The notes: generated by a model not told the origin, from the letters alone. DNA of 58,700 bases from an uncultured Erythrobacter sp. (GCA_938015255.1 CALLQC010000012.1:1-58700); one strand, 5' to 3'; counted from the first letter of the stretch, positions 25,749 to 35,180 are shown. Translations and numbers: made by a program.

Positions 25749-27161
25749 GTGACTGAGAATACCCTAATCTCTTACGAACCGGCCACCGGTGATGAGCTTT
25801 GGCGCGGAGCGCATGGCGACGTAAATGCCGCTGTCAGTGCTGCTCGGCGCGCGTGGCCCGCATGGGCGGCGCGGCCTCTGGCCAACCGAATTGAGATGGC
25901 GCGCCGGTTCGCCAACGAAGTCCGCAAACAATCAGATAGCCTGGCAGAACTTATTGCGCGCGAGGCGGGCAAGCCGCTTTGGGAAGCCAAGACCGAAGTT
26001 GATGCCGTCATCAACAAGGTCGAGATTTCAGTGCGCGCTTATGCTGAGCGCACTGGCAAGAAAAAGCTCGACAGCGCGCTTAACGGCACGGCTTCTCTGA
26101 GGCACAAGCCACACGGCGCGATGGCGGTCTTGGGACCCTATAACTTCCCCGCCCACCTGCCGAACGGGCATATCATCCCTGCACTGATTGCCGGCAATGT
26201 CATCCTGTTCAAGCCATCGGAAAAAACCCCTGCAGTTGGCGAAGCGTTGGTGGAGTGCTTTCGCAAGGCAGAGTTTCCGGACGATGTTGTGCAGCTCGTA
26301 ATTGGCGGCCCTGACGAGGGTAAGCAGCTGGTGGCGCACCCTGGAATAGACGGCGTGCTGTTTACAGGTTCCGCCAATGCAGGGATTGCGATCAATCGCA
26401 AGCTCGCGGCCAATCCGGGCAAGATCGTCGCGCTGGAAATGGGCGGGAACAACCCCATCGTGGTCGTAGACACGCCGCTGTTGAAAGACACGGCAGCTCT
26501 TATCGTTCAAAGCGCGTTTACTACAGCCGGTCAACGATGCACGGCTGCACGCCGTCTGATCGTGGTGGATGACGTATATGACCGGCTCATCGAAGAACTC
26601 AAATCCCTCACCAAAAAGCTCATCGTCGGGGATCCTTTCGCGGAACCGCAGCCGTTTATGGGCCCTGTCATCGATAACGACACAGCCGATCGACTGGGCG
26701 AAAGCTTTCTGGCGCTGGTTACTGCGGGCGGAAAGCCGCTCACGCATTTGCGCCGCCCCGATCCCGAAAAACCGTTTCTTACACCAGGGATTATCGACAC
26801 CACCGATATTCCTGACAGGCCTGATATCGAGCTGTTCGGGCCGATCCTCCAGGTTATCCGCGTCCCTGATCTCGACGCTGCAATTGCCGAGGCGAACAAC
26901 ACCCGATTTGGACTGTCAGCCTCGCTGATCGGTGGTTCGCCCGAAGATTACGGGCGCTTCTGGGCCAACATTCGCGCTGGCATCATCAACTGGAACAGGC
27001 CAACAAACGGCGCCTCGTCATCGGCTCCATTTGGCGGGATTGGTCTGTCTGGCAATCACCGCCCTGCAGCGTTTTATGCAGCGGATTATTGTGCCTATCC
27101 GGTTGCAAGTACGGAAATGGAGCAACCACGCGCAAATATCGGCGTTGGCCTCAAGGATTGA
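25749..27161 (+). CDS. astD: Aldehyde dehydrogenase, succinylglutamate-semialdehyde dehydrogenase type
   Basis: This 470-residue NAD-dependent aldehyde dehydrogenase has catalytic Cys264 (AGQRCTAAR) and Glu230 (ALEMGGNNP), 34 residues apart. VLGPYNFPAHLPNGHIIPAL and FTGSANAG form the cofactor site. The sequence fits AstD, which oxidises N-succinylglutamate semialdehyde in arginine catabolism. No other ast genes are nearby, so the pathway assignment is by family resemblance only. The start is GTG with a GGAAGAG ribosome site. Confidence 0.85.
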   Translation: MTENTLISYEPATGDELWRGAHGDVNAAVSAARRAWPAWAARPLANRIEMARRFANEVRKQSDSLAELIAREAGKPLWEAKTEVDAVINKVEISVRAYAERTGKKKLDSALNGTASLRHKPHGAMAVLGPYNFPAHLPNGHIIPALIAGNVILFKPSEKTPAVGEALVECFRKAEFPDDVVQLVIGGPDEGKQLVAHPGIDGVLFTGSANAGIAINRKLAANPGKIVALEMGGNNPIVVVDTPLLKDTAALIVQSAFTTAGQRCTAARRLIVVDDVYDRLIEELKSLTKKLIVGDPFAEPQPFMGPVIDNDTADRLGESFLALVTAGGKPLTHLRRPDPEKPFLTPGIIDTTDIPDRPDIELFGPILQVIRVPDLDAAIAEANNTRFGLSASLIGGSPEDYGRFWANIRAGIINWNRPTNGASSSAPFGGIGLSGNHRPAAFYAADYCAYPVASTEMEQPRANIGVGLKD

Positions 27162-27182
27162 GTTTAACCCTGGGTACTCCGC

Positions 27183-27908
27183 CTATTTGGCCCAGTAAAT
27201 GACATCGACCGCGCTCATTCCGCCAGGCCCTGAGCGCGCGTGAACCACGAGCTGCTGCGTGCGTCCATCACCCACCAGGGCCCTTTCAGGCTTGTCAAAA
27301 TAGGTCGTATAGAGCCGGGCCCGGTCGGCCAGCGCGAAATGGTATTGCAGCGCGTCTTCCTGCCCCACAGGGGTCAAATACCTAACCACACGAAGCGAAC
27401 AGCCATCGGCGGGATTTGCAGCTGCCTGTTGCACAAGGCCATGCGGCATGATCCTAGCTGGAGCAGGCATGTCGGCTGCCCATTCCATACCTTCCCTAAG
27501 GCCCGCAATGCATCGGCTAGGTCCGCCAACAGCCTCGACCATTTCTGAGGCCAGCGAAAGGTCTGAAAGGTTCGCAGGGGCATCCTCTACAACCGGGAAG
27601 GGTAGGTCAGGGATACGGCCATCTTGCAGGAGTTCTACCCGAGCTGCTTCGCGTGCCAGGCCGGCGAGCTCATCGGTTGCAACAAACGGGGGCAAGGCAT
27701 GATCATGGCGGATGGTCACCGCCGCGTTAGCCTCATTGCGATAGGCAAGGTCGGGGTCGACCATCAGCGGGTCGCTGAGCGCCCGCGATAAAAGCGGGTC
27801 GGTGGCGAGAATGCTTTCAACCGCCTGTGTGTCTGGCTCCTCGCTACAGCCGACCAGTACGCATAGCGCAGCCGCGCTTGCAGCGACCGCTTTCATCTGA
27901 ATTTGCAT
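27183..27908 (-). CDS. Hypothetical lipoprotein
   Basis: I do not recognise a family. The 241-residue product has a type II signal peptide with lipobox VLVGC soon after the start. A helical acidic domain follows, then a C-terminal part rich in strands that ends GMSAVDVIYWAK. Starts at 27920, 27908 and 27896 are all possible; none has ideal ribosome spacing. It converges with the aldehyde dehydrogenase gene and sits downstream of the candidate small RNA. Confidence 0.65.
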   Translation of the reverse strand: MQIQMKAVAASAAALCVLVGCSEEPDTQAVESILATDPLLSRALSDPLMVDPDLAYRNEANAAVTIRHDHALPPFVATDELAGLAREAARVELLQDGRIPDLPFPVVEDAPANLSDLSLASEMVEAVGGPSRCIAGLREGMEWAADMPAPARIMPHGLVQQAAANPADGCSLRVVRYLTPVGQEDALQYHFALADRARLYTTYFDKPERALVGDGRTQQLVVHARSGPGGMSAVDVIYWAK

Positions 27909-27964
27909 CCTTACGAACATAGCCCCCGCGATAGCGGAACAAGGTTAAAATTCGCCTTGTGCCG

Positions 27965-28116
27965 AAACACGAAAGCGCTCTCATGCCCCCGCGGACATAA
28001 GAGCGCCTTCCGCGACTGGTGGGTGTCGCGCCCGGGCCAATGGTGGGAAGGCCCAAGGTGGTTGGAAGGGACGCGCATTTTGGGAGGTGGGAGAGACGCG
28101 CCCCTGCCGATCTGTT
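27965..28116 (-). ncRNA. Candidate trans-acting sRNA with C-rich anti-SD loops
   Basis: Reading the minus strand, four consecutive hairpins are visible. The first has an 8-bp stem 28097-28104/28068-28075 and a 21-nt loop with CCCACCTCCC. The second has stem 28050-28056/28032-28038 and loop TTCCCACCATT. The third has CGCGAC/GTCGCG (28025-28030 with 28011-28016) and loop ACCCACCA. The fourth is a 14-bp stem (28006-27993 with 27988-27975, two G-U pairs) followed by TTTCGTGTTT, a terminator. A -10-like TATAAG lies at 28128-28123; no clear -35. C-rich loops recall the alphaproteobacterial suhB/alpha-r14 and CcsR (cuckoo) RNAs. No ORF on either strand looks real. Confidence 0.55.
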
Positions 28117-28165
28117 GGTTCACTTATAGGCAGACTTAGCTGAACGGATTGCAATCGGGTGCGAC

Positions 28166-28207
28166 AGATTTCGTTCATCCATGTAACAAGTTGTATGAAC
28201 GAAATCT
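28166..28207. repeat. Perfect 13-bp inverted repeat upstream of rarD
   Basis: AGATTTCGTTCAT (28166-28178) and ATGAACGAAATCT (28195-28207) are exact inverted copies around 16 bases. The core ATGTAACAAGTTGTAT is itself a partial dyad. It could be an operator for rarD or the upstream sRNA, or a UTR hairpin. Confidence 0.6.
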
Positions 28208-28283
28208 CGAAATACTTTTATCGAAGCGTTTGGCCGCAATCCCGCCGCTTGCGCGGTCTGCAGCCGAAGCCTACGGGCCGGTG

Positions 28284-29204
28284 ATGAAAAATCCCGCAAC
28301 CGGCAACCACACCAGTCAAGGAGATCCTTCAGGATTGCCCGCCGCATTGGGAGCCTATGTAATTTGGGGTTTCCTGCCGGTCTACCTGCTGTTGGTCGTC
28401 AGCGTACCACCATTCGAGTTTGTTGGCTGGCGCATCATCTGGACCTTGCCGTTTTGCCTTTTGATTGTGGCCTTTCGCGGCCAATTTGCAGAATTGCGGG
28501 CCGCGTTGGCCGATAAGCGAATGCTTTTGGCTTTGCTCGCCAGCGCGATCCTGATTGGCATAAACTGGCTGATCTATGTCTGGGCCATCGTTCACAATCA
28601 GGTCTTCGCCGCAAGCCTCGGATACTACCTCAATCCTCTGCTCAACGTGTTGCTGGGAACTGCCCTGCTGGGCGAGCGTCTGTCGAAATGGCAATGGCTA
28701 GCGGTCGCCATTGCCGCTCTCGCAGTTGCTTTACTTGCTGCTGGCGCGCTCACAACGCTCTGGATCAGCTTGAGTCTGGCGTTCAGCTTTGGTCTTTACG
28801 GCATTGTGCGAAAACAGGTTCCTGTCGGCTCGCTGCCCGGTCTGACCATTGAAAGCGCCATTCTTGTCCTACCAGCAATTGCGGTTGCATGGTGGTACGC
28901 GCAGGGACCAGCCGGATCGGCATTCGGCAAAGACTGGTTTCTAAGTGCCTCTATCGCGTTTTCAGGAGTGGTCACAGCAGTCCCGCTGCTGCTGTTCGCG
29001 ATTGCGGCCAAGCGGATGAATTACTCGACGCTGGGTTTCATTCAGTACCTTGCGCCGACGATCGTTTTCCTGCTTGGCCTTACTGTTTTCAAAGAAGAGC
29101 TTCGTCCTGCACAGCTGGGAAGCTTCGTCCTGATCTGGACTGCGGTAGCGATTTTTATGGCGGATCTTTGGCTCAAAAACAGGCGCGCGAAGGCTGCCGC
29201 TTAA
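28284..29204 (+). CDS. rarD: EamA-family transporter RarD
   Basis: The 306-residue inner-membrane protein has ten hydrophobic helices in two EamA halves. [20 protein letters not shown] at the start and [35 protein letters not shown] are typical of RarD. RarD is a drug/metabolite-superfamily permease once linked to chloramphenicol sensitivity; its substrate is not known. The start at MKNPATG omits 45 upstream in-frame codons that cover an inverted repeat. It converges with pyrC, overlapping by four bases. Confidence 0.88.
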   Translation: MKNPATGNHTSQGDPSGLPAALGAYVIWGFLPVYLLLVVSVPPFEFVGWRIIWTLPFCLLIVAFRGQFAELRAALADKRMLLALLASAILIGINWLIYVWAIVHNQVFAASLGYYLNPLLNVLLGTALLGERLSKWQWLAVAIAALAVALLAAGALTTLWISLSLAFSFGLYGIVRKQVPVGSLPGLTIESAILVLPAIAVAWWYAQGPAGSAFGKDWFLSASIAFSGVVTAVPLLLFAIAAKRMNYSTLGFIQYLAPTIVFLLGLTVFKEELRPAQLGSFVLIWTAVAIFMADLWLKNRRAKAAA

Positions 29205-30238
29205 TCAGCGATCCGCCAACCCAGCTTTTGCCCGCCATGCCACGGCACGATCTCTTCACCTGCGAGCGGCAGAGTGGCAGGCACCGCGACCTCAACGCGC
29301 TCAAGAGTAATCATCTCCTCGTTGACCGGAAGGCCATAGAATGCCGGTCCATTAAGAGAGGCAAACGCCTCAAACCGGTCGAGCGCGTCTTCCTCGTCGA
29401 AGACGGTCAGATAGCTTTCAAGGGCGAAAGGAGCATTGAAAATCCCTGCACAGCCGCAGGACGTCTCCTTGGCTGATCGCAGGTGCGGCGCACTGTCGGT
29501 GCCCAAGAAAAACTTCGATGATCCTGATGTGGCAGCTTTACGCAGTGCCAGCCGGTGCGTCTCCCGCTTGGCGACAGGCAGACAATAATTGTGCGGTTGA
29601 ATGCCGCCCACCAGCATTGCGTTGCGATTGATATGGAGATGCTGCGGTGTGATTGTCGCTGCAACAGCCTCACCGCACTCCGCAACAAACTCCGCGGCAT
29701 CAGCTGTCGTGATATGTTCAAATACCACCTTCAGTTTTGGGAAATTCGAAACAATCGCCCGCATGTGCCTTTCGATAAACTCCGCCTCGCGGTCGAAGAC
29801 ATCGATGTCGCCATCGGTCACCTCACCATGGACACATAGCACAATGCCCTCGGCTTCCATGCGGGCGAGTACCGGGTAGATCTTTTCGACATCGCTAACC
29901 CCGTGTGCCGAATTGGTTGTGGCATTGGCTGGATAGAGCTTGGCCGCAGTGAACACCCCTTCGGCAGCGCCGCGCGCAAGATCATCAGCATCGGTCGTGT
30001 CCGTAAGATAGCATGTCATCAGCGGGCTAAAATCAATACCGTCAGGCACCGCCGCTAAAATGCGATCGCGATAGTCCGCTGCCAAGGCCGCAGTCGTCAC
30101 TGGCGGGGTGAGATTGGGCATCACGATCGCGCGCGCAAACTGCCTTGACGTGTAGGGAACGACGCCCCGCATTACATCGCCATCGCGAAAGTGCAGGTGC
30201 CAATCATCTGGGCGGCGAATTATGAGCCTGTCTGTCAT
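29201..30238 (-). CDS. pyrC: Dihydroorotase PyrC (class II)
   Basis: The 345-residue zinc amidohydrolase closes carbamoyl-aspartate to dihydroorotate in pyrimidine synthesis. The metal-binding HLHFRDGD lies near residue 14. [13 protein letters not shown] has the carbamylated Lys. Other ligand histidines lie in VHGEV and FEHITT, and the catalytic Asp in LGTDSAPH. Length and motifs match the Escherichia coli-type enzyme. The ATG is at 30238. Another pyrimidine gene, pyrE, is 18 kb away in this window. Confidence 0.95.
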   Translation of the reverse strand: MTDRLIIRRPDDWHLHFRDGDVMRGVVPYTSRQFARAIVMPNLTPPVTTAALAADYRDRILAAVPDGIDFSPLMTCYLTDTTDADDLARGAAEGVFTAAKLYPANATTNSAHGVSDVEKIYPVLARMEAEGIVLCVHGEVTDGDIDVFDREAEFIERHMRAIVSNFPKLKVVFEHITTADAAEFVAECGEAVAATITPQHLHINRNAMLVGGIQPHNYCLPVAKRETHRLALRKAATSGSSKFFLGTDSAPHLRSAKETSCGCAGIFNAPFALESYLTVFDEEDALDRFEAFASLNGPAFYGLPVNEEMITLERVEVAVPATLPLAGEEIVPWHGGQKLGWRIAD

Positions 30239-30303
30239 GCCTGTCCCCTTAAGACTGCACGCGCTCTCTTTCCAGCCCCGCGATACGGACTTAGAGCGCT
30301 TCC

Positions 30304-31200
30304 ATGACTACAATCGGATTTCTAGCCTGTGAAACCACTCTTCCTGGCAAAGGAGGCGGGCGGCGCGGTGACGCATTTGAACACGATCTGATGATCGCAG
30401 CTTTGAATGCCCCGTTCAGGGCCGCCGGTCTGGAACTGCGAGTGATCGACTGGGAAGCGGCGCTTTCAGAATTTGAGGACGTTTCGCTCGTGATGCTTGG
30501 CACGGCCTGGAACTATCAGGACAAGGCAGAAGCATTCCTCAGCAAGCTCGATGCGCTGGAGGATCGAGGTGTGACCGTTTGCAATTCGGCACAGATCGTG
30601 CGCTGGAATGCCACAAAGACATATCTGCGAGAACTGGAAGAGTGCGGGGCAGCGACCGTGCCAACCCTCTGGCAGAGAGATGTTGGACAGGCCGAGTTGC
30701 TTGAGGCATTTCACCATTTTGGGTGCGACAAGCTCGTCGTAAAGAGGCAGGTTGGCGCTGGCGCGCTGGATCAGGTCATGATCACACGCGATGCAGTGCC
30801 TGGCGAAGACTGGACATACGGACACCCGGCCATGCTCCAGCCGTTCCTGCCGGCGATTGCGACGAGCGGAGAGCTGAGCTTCATTTTTGTCGAAGGCGAG
30901 CTCAGCCACGCGCTTCGCAAACTTCCAGCCAGCGGCGATTACCGGATACAATCGCTCTATGGCGGCACAGAATGCGTCCATCAGCCTTCGTCGGATGAAG
31001 CAGAAGCGGCATCGGCGATAGTTGCCGCATTGCCTTTCGACACACCGTTATACGCCCGGATCGATATGCTCCGCAGTGAGAGCGGGCAATTACTGGTCAT
31101 GGAAGCCGAACTGATCGAACCCTATCTCTACCCTCAGCAAGGGCCGCAGCTCGGCCGGAGGCTCGCGTCAGCCATCTCAAAAAGGATTTCCGCGCTGTGA
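30304..31200 (+). CDS. ATP-grasp domain protein
   Basis: The 298-residue protein resembles the RimK/glutathione-synthetase-like ATP-grasp group. An N-terminal pre-ATP-grasp part ends near [28 protein letters not shown] contributes the nucleotide-binding Lys, and [23 protein letters not shown] carries metal-binding acidic residues. Such enzymes ligate a carboxylate to an amine or thiol; the substrate is unknown. Its TGA overlaps the GTG start of ygfZ (GTGA), so the two are co-translated. Confidence 0.8.
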   Translation: MTTIGFLACETTLPGKGGGRRGDAFEHDLMIAALNAPFRAAGLELRVIDWEAALSEFEDVSLVMLGTAWNYQDKAEAFLSKLDALEDRGVTVCNSAQIVRWNATKTYLRELEECGAATVPTLWQRDVGQAELLEAFHHFGCDKLVVKRQVGAGALDQVMITRDAVPGEDWTYGHPAMLQPFLPAIATSGELSFIFVEGELSHALRKLPASGDYRIQSLYGGTECVHQPSSDEAEAASAIVAALPFDTPLYARIDMLRSESGQLLVMEAELIEPYLYPQQGPQLGRRLASAISKRISAL

Positions 31201-31925
31201 CACTCACCATTCTGGAAGGCCGTTCAATCGTCCGCCTTGCACCGCGTTCAGCAAACGAGAATGTCGCGCAATTTCTTCAAGGCTTGGTGACTAACGATGT
31301 GTCGGGCGATCTCCCTGTCTACGCCGCGCTTCTTTCCGCGCAGGGCAAGGCGATGTTCGACTTTCTGGTTTGGGCGGAAGACGATGCCTTGCTGCTGGAT
31401 TGTGAAGCGGCGATTGCGGACGATCTGGTCAAACGCCTGTCGCTTTATCGCCTTCGCCGCGAGATTGACATCAAACGCGATGATAATCTCGCTGTGTTCT
31501 GGAGCCTGGAACCGTTTGAAGGTGGCGTCACAGACCCCCGCTTGCCCGCTCTTGGGTATCGCTTTGTTGCGGCTAAGTCCGATTTGGGAGCCGGTGACGG
31601 AACCTATATAGCCCACCGGCTTTCGCTGGGCGTGCCTGAAGGGCACAACGATCTTGCCGATGTGCTTTGGTTGGAAACCAACGCTGTCGAGCTGAACGGC
31701 GTGAGCTTTGAAAAGGGATGCTACATCGGGCAAGAGAACACAGCTCGTATGAACTGGCGCCAAAAGGTAAACCGCAGATTGGTGGTTGTGCCGCTGGAGA
31801 ATTCAGATGAAAAGCGCCGAAAGGCGGCCTATTCTGACCTTGGGTTTGCGGTGGATCACCTGCGCGTTTCCGATCTTGACCCCAAAGACCTGCCCGATTG
31901 GCAAGCTGCAGGCATTGCAGGATAA
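31197..31925 (+). CDS. ygfZ: Folate-binding protein YgfZ (IscA-pathway factor)
   Basis: This 242-residue GcvT-like protein has the YgfZ signature FEKGCYIGQENTARM with the conserved Cys. YgfZ uses tetrahydrofolate to support repair or maturation of certain Fe-S enzymes such as MiaB. The N-terminal FLQGLVTNDVSG block is also typical. The start is GTG, overlapping the ATP-grasp stop. It converges with the TetR gene one base away. Confidence 0.9.
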   Translation: MTLTILEGRSIVRLAPRSANENVAQFLQGLVTNDVSGDLPVYAALLSAQGKAMFDFLVWAEDDALLLDCEAAIADDLVKRLSLYRLRREIDIKRDDNLAVFWSLEPFEGGVTDPRLPALGYRFVAAKSDLGAGDGTYIAHRLSLGVPEGHNDLADVLWLETNAVELNGVSFEKGCYIGQENTARMNWRQKVNRRLVVVPLENSDEKRRKAAYSDLGFAVDHLRVSDLDPKDLPDWQAAGIAG

Positions 31926-31926
31926 T

Positions 31927-32523
31927 TCAGACGCGATAATGCTCTGCCATGGAGGCTTCGAGGTTGGCAGCGGCCCGATCACGAGCGGTATTGCGAGGCA
32001 GACCAAGAGACTTTGCCAAAGCGGCGCCGATCAATGCATCACCAAGTGCCAGCAAAACCAGGCTGAGCGTATCCTTGTGCACGTGCATATCGTCATCACC
32101 ATGGCCTGCTTCTTCGGGAGCGATTTCATCGACCAATTCGTGGATCGTTGAAATAATGGGATTGAGCGCATCCTCATTTCCGGTGAGCAACATCCAGCTT
32201 GTCAGTGCGCCTGCTCCTTCACGATCAAACGCATCAAAAGCGAGATCCACGACCTCACGCGCGGAGCCCAGCCCTGCACGGCTGGCGCGAACAGCTTCGA
32301 TGATTGTTTCGCAAACGGTTTTGGCCAAATGCTCAGCCAGCGCCTTCTGCAATCCCGATGCAGACCCGAAATGATGAAGAAGATTGGCATGAGTTCGCCC
32401 AATTCGCCCGGCGACCGCCTTTAAGGTGACCGATTGCGGCCCAGTTTCTATGAGTAATGCCCGCGCTGCTTCCAGAGCGGAACTACGGGACTCTTCAGGG
32501 GTTAAACGCTTGCGACTTGTCAT
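31927..32523 (-). CDS. TetR/AcrR family transcriptional regulator
   Basis: The 198-residue protein has an N-terminal HTH (VTLKAVAGRIGRTHANLLHHFG) and an all-helical ligand domain with an acidic/His stretch (EEAGHGDDDMHVHKD). AGGGAC eight bases ahead supports ATG 32523 over a Met two codons earlier. It is divergent from the di-iron hydrolase-like gene across about 30 bases containing the palindrome ACACGTGT (32526-32533), which may be its operator. Ligand unknown. Confidence 0.85.
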   Translation of the reverse strand: MTSRKRLTPEESRSSALEAARALLIETGPQSVTLKAVAGRIGRTHANLLHHFGSASGLQKALAEHLAKTVCETIIEAVRASRAGLGSAREVVDLAFDAFDREGAGALTSWMLLTGNEDALNPIISTIHELVDEIAPEEAGHGDDDMHVHKDTLSLVLLALGDALIGAALAKSLGLPRNTARDRAAANLEASMAEHYRV

Positions 32524-32553
32524 TAACACGTGTCCCTAATAAAAAGTGAAGCC
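32524..32553. promoter_or_regulatory. Short divergent regulatory region with ACACGTGT palindrome
   Basis: Only 30 bases lie between the divergent TetR and di-iron protein starts. The perfect 8-bp palindrome ACACGTGT at 32526-32533 sits next to the TetR start codon. Repression of both genes from here is a reasonable inference. Confidence 0.4.
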
Positions 32554-33483
32554 ATGAACAAGCAAACCTCGATTGATATCGACACCGCATCATCAGTCGG
32601 GGTCGCAGCCGCCGCCGATGATTCGCTCGGCCTTGGCCGTGCCAGTGCAACGCCCGCAGAACACGAGCTGATCGTCCGGAATGAACGATTTCCGCGTGAC
32701 GCGATGGTTCCACGCCACTGGCACTCGGGCGATCCGGTCGCAACCGCTTGGTACAATTCGGTTTCGGCCAGCCTCCCGCGCGGAGAGGCGTTCTTTATCG
32801 ACACGCTCCGCGAATTCAGAGCCGATCTTCCCCCGAAACTGGCCCGCGAGGTAAAGGCATTTACAACGCAGGAGATAAACCACACGCGCGAGCATGTCGC
32901 CTTCAATCGGCTGGTTTCGGATCACGGCTACAATGTCGAAAGCATTGATCAGGGCATTCAGGCGATGCTGGCCCTTACCGAAGGGCGGCCCAAGGAATTC
33001 AATCTGGCGATCACAATCGCTCTCGAACATTTCGCCGCGATCATAAGCCGGCACTTGCTGCAACATCCCGATTATCTTGAAGGGGCCGATCCCGTTGCCG
33101 CCGATGTGTGGCGCTGGCACGCGACCGAAGAGATCGAGCACAAGGGCCTCGTCTACGACGTTTGGCTTCATGCGACCAGGGACTGGAGCTCATGGAAACG
33201 CTATAAAACGCGCGCTTTGATCGCTGCTTTGATCACTCGAAAATACTTCGGAAACCGGATCAGAGACGCCATCGGACTGCTTGAGCAGGACGGCTTCACC
33301 CGCAAACAGGCCAAGCGTAAACTTTACGCTTTCCTGTGGTGGAAACCCGGCATGATGCGGCGCATGTTCTTTGAGTGGGCCAGCATCTTGGCCCCCGGCT
33401 TCCATCCATGGAAGCACGATGACCGGGCGCTTATCCAGAAATGGGAAAGCCCCTATTCAGACGCGGTCATGCCAGCCGAATAG
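32554..33483 (+). CDS. Metal-dependent hydrolase family (PF10118-like), di-iron helical protein
   Basis: The 309-residue protein belongs to the family annotated as predicted metal-dependent hydrolases. It has ferritin-like Glu/His motifs: QEINHTREHVAFN, ALEHFAAIISRH and WHATEEIEHKGLVYDVW. The core RHWHSGDPVATAWYNSVSASLPRGE is conserved in the family. Function is not established; an oxygen-activating di-iron site is a structural inference. It is divergent from a TetR gene that likely controls it. A GTG eight codons upstream is an alternative start. A hairpin follows. Confidence 0.8.
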   Translation: MNKQTSIDIDTASSVGVAAAADDSLGLGRASATPAEHELIVRNERFPRDAMVPRHWHSGDPVATAWYNSVSASLPRGEAFFIDTLREFRADLPPKLAREVKAFTTQEINHTREHVAFNRLVSDHGYNVESIDQGIQAMLALTEGRPKEFNLAITIALEHFAAIISRHLLQHPDYLEGADPVAADVWRWHATEEIEHKGLVYDVWLHATRDWSSWKRYKTRALIAALITRKYFGNRIRDAIGLLEQDGFTRKQAKRKLYAFLWWKPGMMRRMFFEWASILAPGFHPWKHDDRALIQKWESPYSDAVMPAE

Positions 33484-33504
33484 GCATCCCGAGAACGCAA
33501 CACC

Positions 33505-33550
33505 AAAGCCCCGGCATTCCATCGTGAAGGCCGAGGCTTTCTGCTTTGAC
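33505..33550 (+). terminator. Hairpin terminator
   Basis: AAAGCCCCGGC (33505-33515) pairs, with one mismatch, to GCCGAGGCTTT (33530-33540), followed by CTGCTTTG. It lies between the di-iron protein gene and the convergent GNAT gene and can act on either side. Confidence 0.6.
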
Positions 33551-33560
33551 CACGTGCCGA

Positions 33561-34097
33561 TTATGCTGCCTGTTGAACCGCTGGAGTGGCGCCTTCTTCC
33601 AAGATCAGGCTGTACTCTGCAGTAGGCGCTGCATCGCCGCGACCACATGAGTGCCGCTCAATCACGCGACCGGTGGGTTCAAATCCGAGCTTTTTGAGGA
33701 CTTTTCCAGACGCCGGATTATCCAGAAAATGCGAGGCAACAATTCGCCGATGTCCGAGCATTTGCGCCACTTCAAGCGCTGCGCCACCCGCCTCTGTTGC
33801 AAAGCCCTGCCCCCAAAATGGCCGCGCGATCCAATAGCCGAGCTCGACTTCGCCCTCCGTCAGATCGATACCGATACAACCCACAAGAGCTGCGTCATGA
33901 GCACGCGTGATGAGGAAACGCGGATACATGGGGTCGATTGAGAGCTTGACGAATTTGCGCGCATCTTCGGCGTGGTATGGCCATGGGGCGCTGGCGAGAT
34001 TTCGCACCACACGTTCATCGGCAATACCGCCAAGGACAAGATTCCAGTCCTCTGGCCACGGGGGTCTCAACAGCAATCTTTCAGTGCGATGGAACAT
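33561..34097 (-). CDS. GNAT family N-acetyltransferase (RimJ-like)
   Basis: The 178-residue acetyltransferase starts FHRTERLLLRPPWPED, typical of the RimJ/RimL group. The acetyl-CoA loop is ARPFWGQGFATEA, followed by SHFLDNPASGKVLKKLGFEP. GGAGAG ahead of ATG 34097 sets the start; in-frame codons further upstream are ignored. The acyl acceptor is unknown. Confidence 0.85.
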   Translation of the reverse strand: MFHRTERLLLRPPWPEDWNLVLGGIADERVVRNLASAPWPYHAEDARKFVKLSIDPMYPRFLITRAHDAALVGCIGIDLTEGEVELGYWIARPFWGQGFATEAGGAALEVAQMLGHRRIVASHFLDNPASGKVLKKLGFEPTGRVIERHSCGRGDAAPTAEYSLILEEGATPAVQQAA

Positions 34098-34199
34098 CGA
34101 AGCTCTCCTCATCAGCCCCACAACGCCCCGGTAGGGGCTATGCGTGACACTTACATTGCGGCGAAACAAAATTTCGCCAGTCTGAGAGGGAGAAACGAC

Positions 34200-34232
34200 A
34201 AGAGGGAGACGGGTCGGTCCCATCTCCCTCTT
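34200..34232 (-). terminator. Terminator downstream of rpmA
   Basis: AAGAGGGAGA (34200-34209) and TCTCCCTCTT (34223-34232) form a perfect 10-bp stem, about 60 bases past the rpmA stop. A broken T run follows on the minus strand (TTGTCGTTT). Confidence 0.6.
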
Positions 34233-34293
34233 CATTTGCCGAGTTATCGGCTAGGACCGTCCCGCTGGACGATCCCTTTAACGAAACGTCCGT

Positions 34294-34563
34294 TTATTCA
34301 GCAGCTTCCGCTAGCATGTCCACTGACACGTATTTGCGGTCTTGCTTGCCCTTGTGGAATCGCACCACGCCATCTTCGAGCGCGAACAGGGTGTGGTCCT
34401 TGCCGATGCCCACATTGGTGCCCGGATAGAACTTGGTCCCGCGCTGACGCACGATAATGTTGCCGGCAATAACTGCTTCGCTGCCGAATTTTTTCACACC
34501 AAGGCGGCGACCGGCTGAGTCGCGACCATTACGTGATGAACCGCCTGCTTTTTTATGTGCCAT
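34294..34563 (-). CDS. rpmA: 50S ribosomal protein L27
   Basis: The 89-residue protein sits at the peptidyl-transferase end of the 50S subunit. [15 protein letters not shown] at the N-terminus and [20 protein letters not shown] are diagnostic. It has no cleavable N-terminal extension of the Firmicutes type. It follows rplU by 12 bases in the conserved rplU-rpmA operon. Confidence 0.98.
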   Translation of the reverse strand: MAHKKAGGSSRNGRDSAGRRLGVKKFGSEAVIAGNIIVRQRGTKFYPGTNVGIGKDHTLFALEDGVVRFHKGKQDRKYVSVDMLAEAAE

Positions 34564-34575
34564 GGTTCCTGATCC

Positions 34576-35073
34576 TTACTTCTTGTCCGCGGCCTTGGGC
34601 GCTGCTTTTTTAGCAGGTGCCTTTTTGGCCGGTGCTTTCTTTGCGGCAGGCTTCTTTTCAGCTGCTGCCTTCGGGGCTGCTGCTTTTTTGGCCGGTGCCT
34701 TTTTGGCAGGAGCTGCCTTGGCTTCTGCTTCCGCCTTTGGTGCTGCAGCCTTTTTGGCCGGCGCCTTTTTCGCGCCTGTTCCAACATCAGTGATGCGCAG
34801 CAGCGTCATCTGCTGGCGGTGGCCTGCCTTGCGGCGATAGTTGTGGCGGCGACGCTTCTTGAAAACGACAACCTTCTCACTCTTGGCCTGAGCGATGATC
34901 TCAGCAGAGACGGCAACTTTTGCAGCGTCGGCAACCGAATCGCCCTCACCTGCCAGCAGAACGTCATCCAGCGTAACCGTGTCACCGGCTTCACCAGCGA
35001 GCTTTTCAACGGCAATCTTGTCTCCGGCGGCAACCCGATATTGCTTGCCGCCTGTGCGCACTATCGCGAACAT
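34576..35073 (-). CDS. rplU: 50S ribosomal protein L21 with Lys/Ala-rich tail
   Basis: Residues 1-100 are a normal L21 ([38 protein letters not shown]). Residues 101-165 are an extension made almost only of Lys, Ala, Pro and Glu, in repeated KKAPAKKAA units. Such tails occur in alphaproteobacterial L21 and probably bind rRNA. It is the first gene of rplU-rpmA. Confidence 0.97.
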   Translation of the reverse strand: MFAIVRTGGKQYRVAAGDKIAVEKLAGEAGDTVTLDDVLLAGEGDSVADAAKVAVSAEIIAQAKSEKVVVFKKRRRHNYRRKAGHRQQMTLLRITDVGTGAKKAPAKKAAAPKAEAEAKAAPAKKAPAKKAAAPKAAAEKKPAAKKAPAKKAPAKKAAPKAADKK

Positions 35074-35180
35074 GGCTATATACTCTCAATCTCTTGACGT
35101 GTCCGGCAGAGCAAAAATTCAGAAGCACTGATCGAACGACATTGCGGTGCCGCGAATTTGCAGCTCCGGAAAGATGGGTG

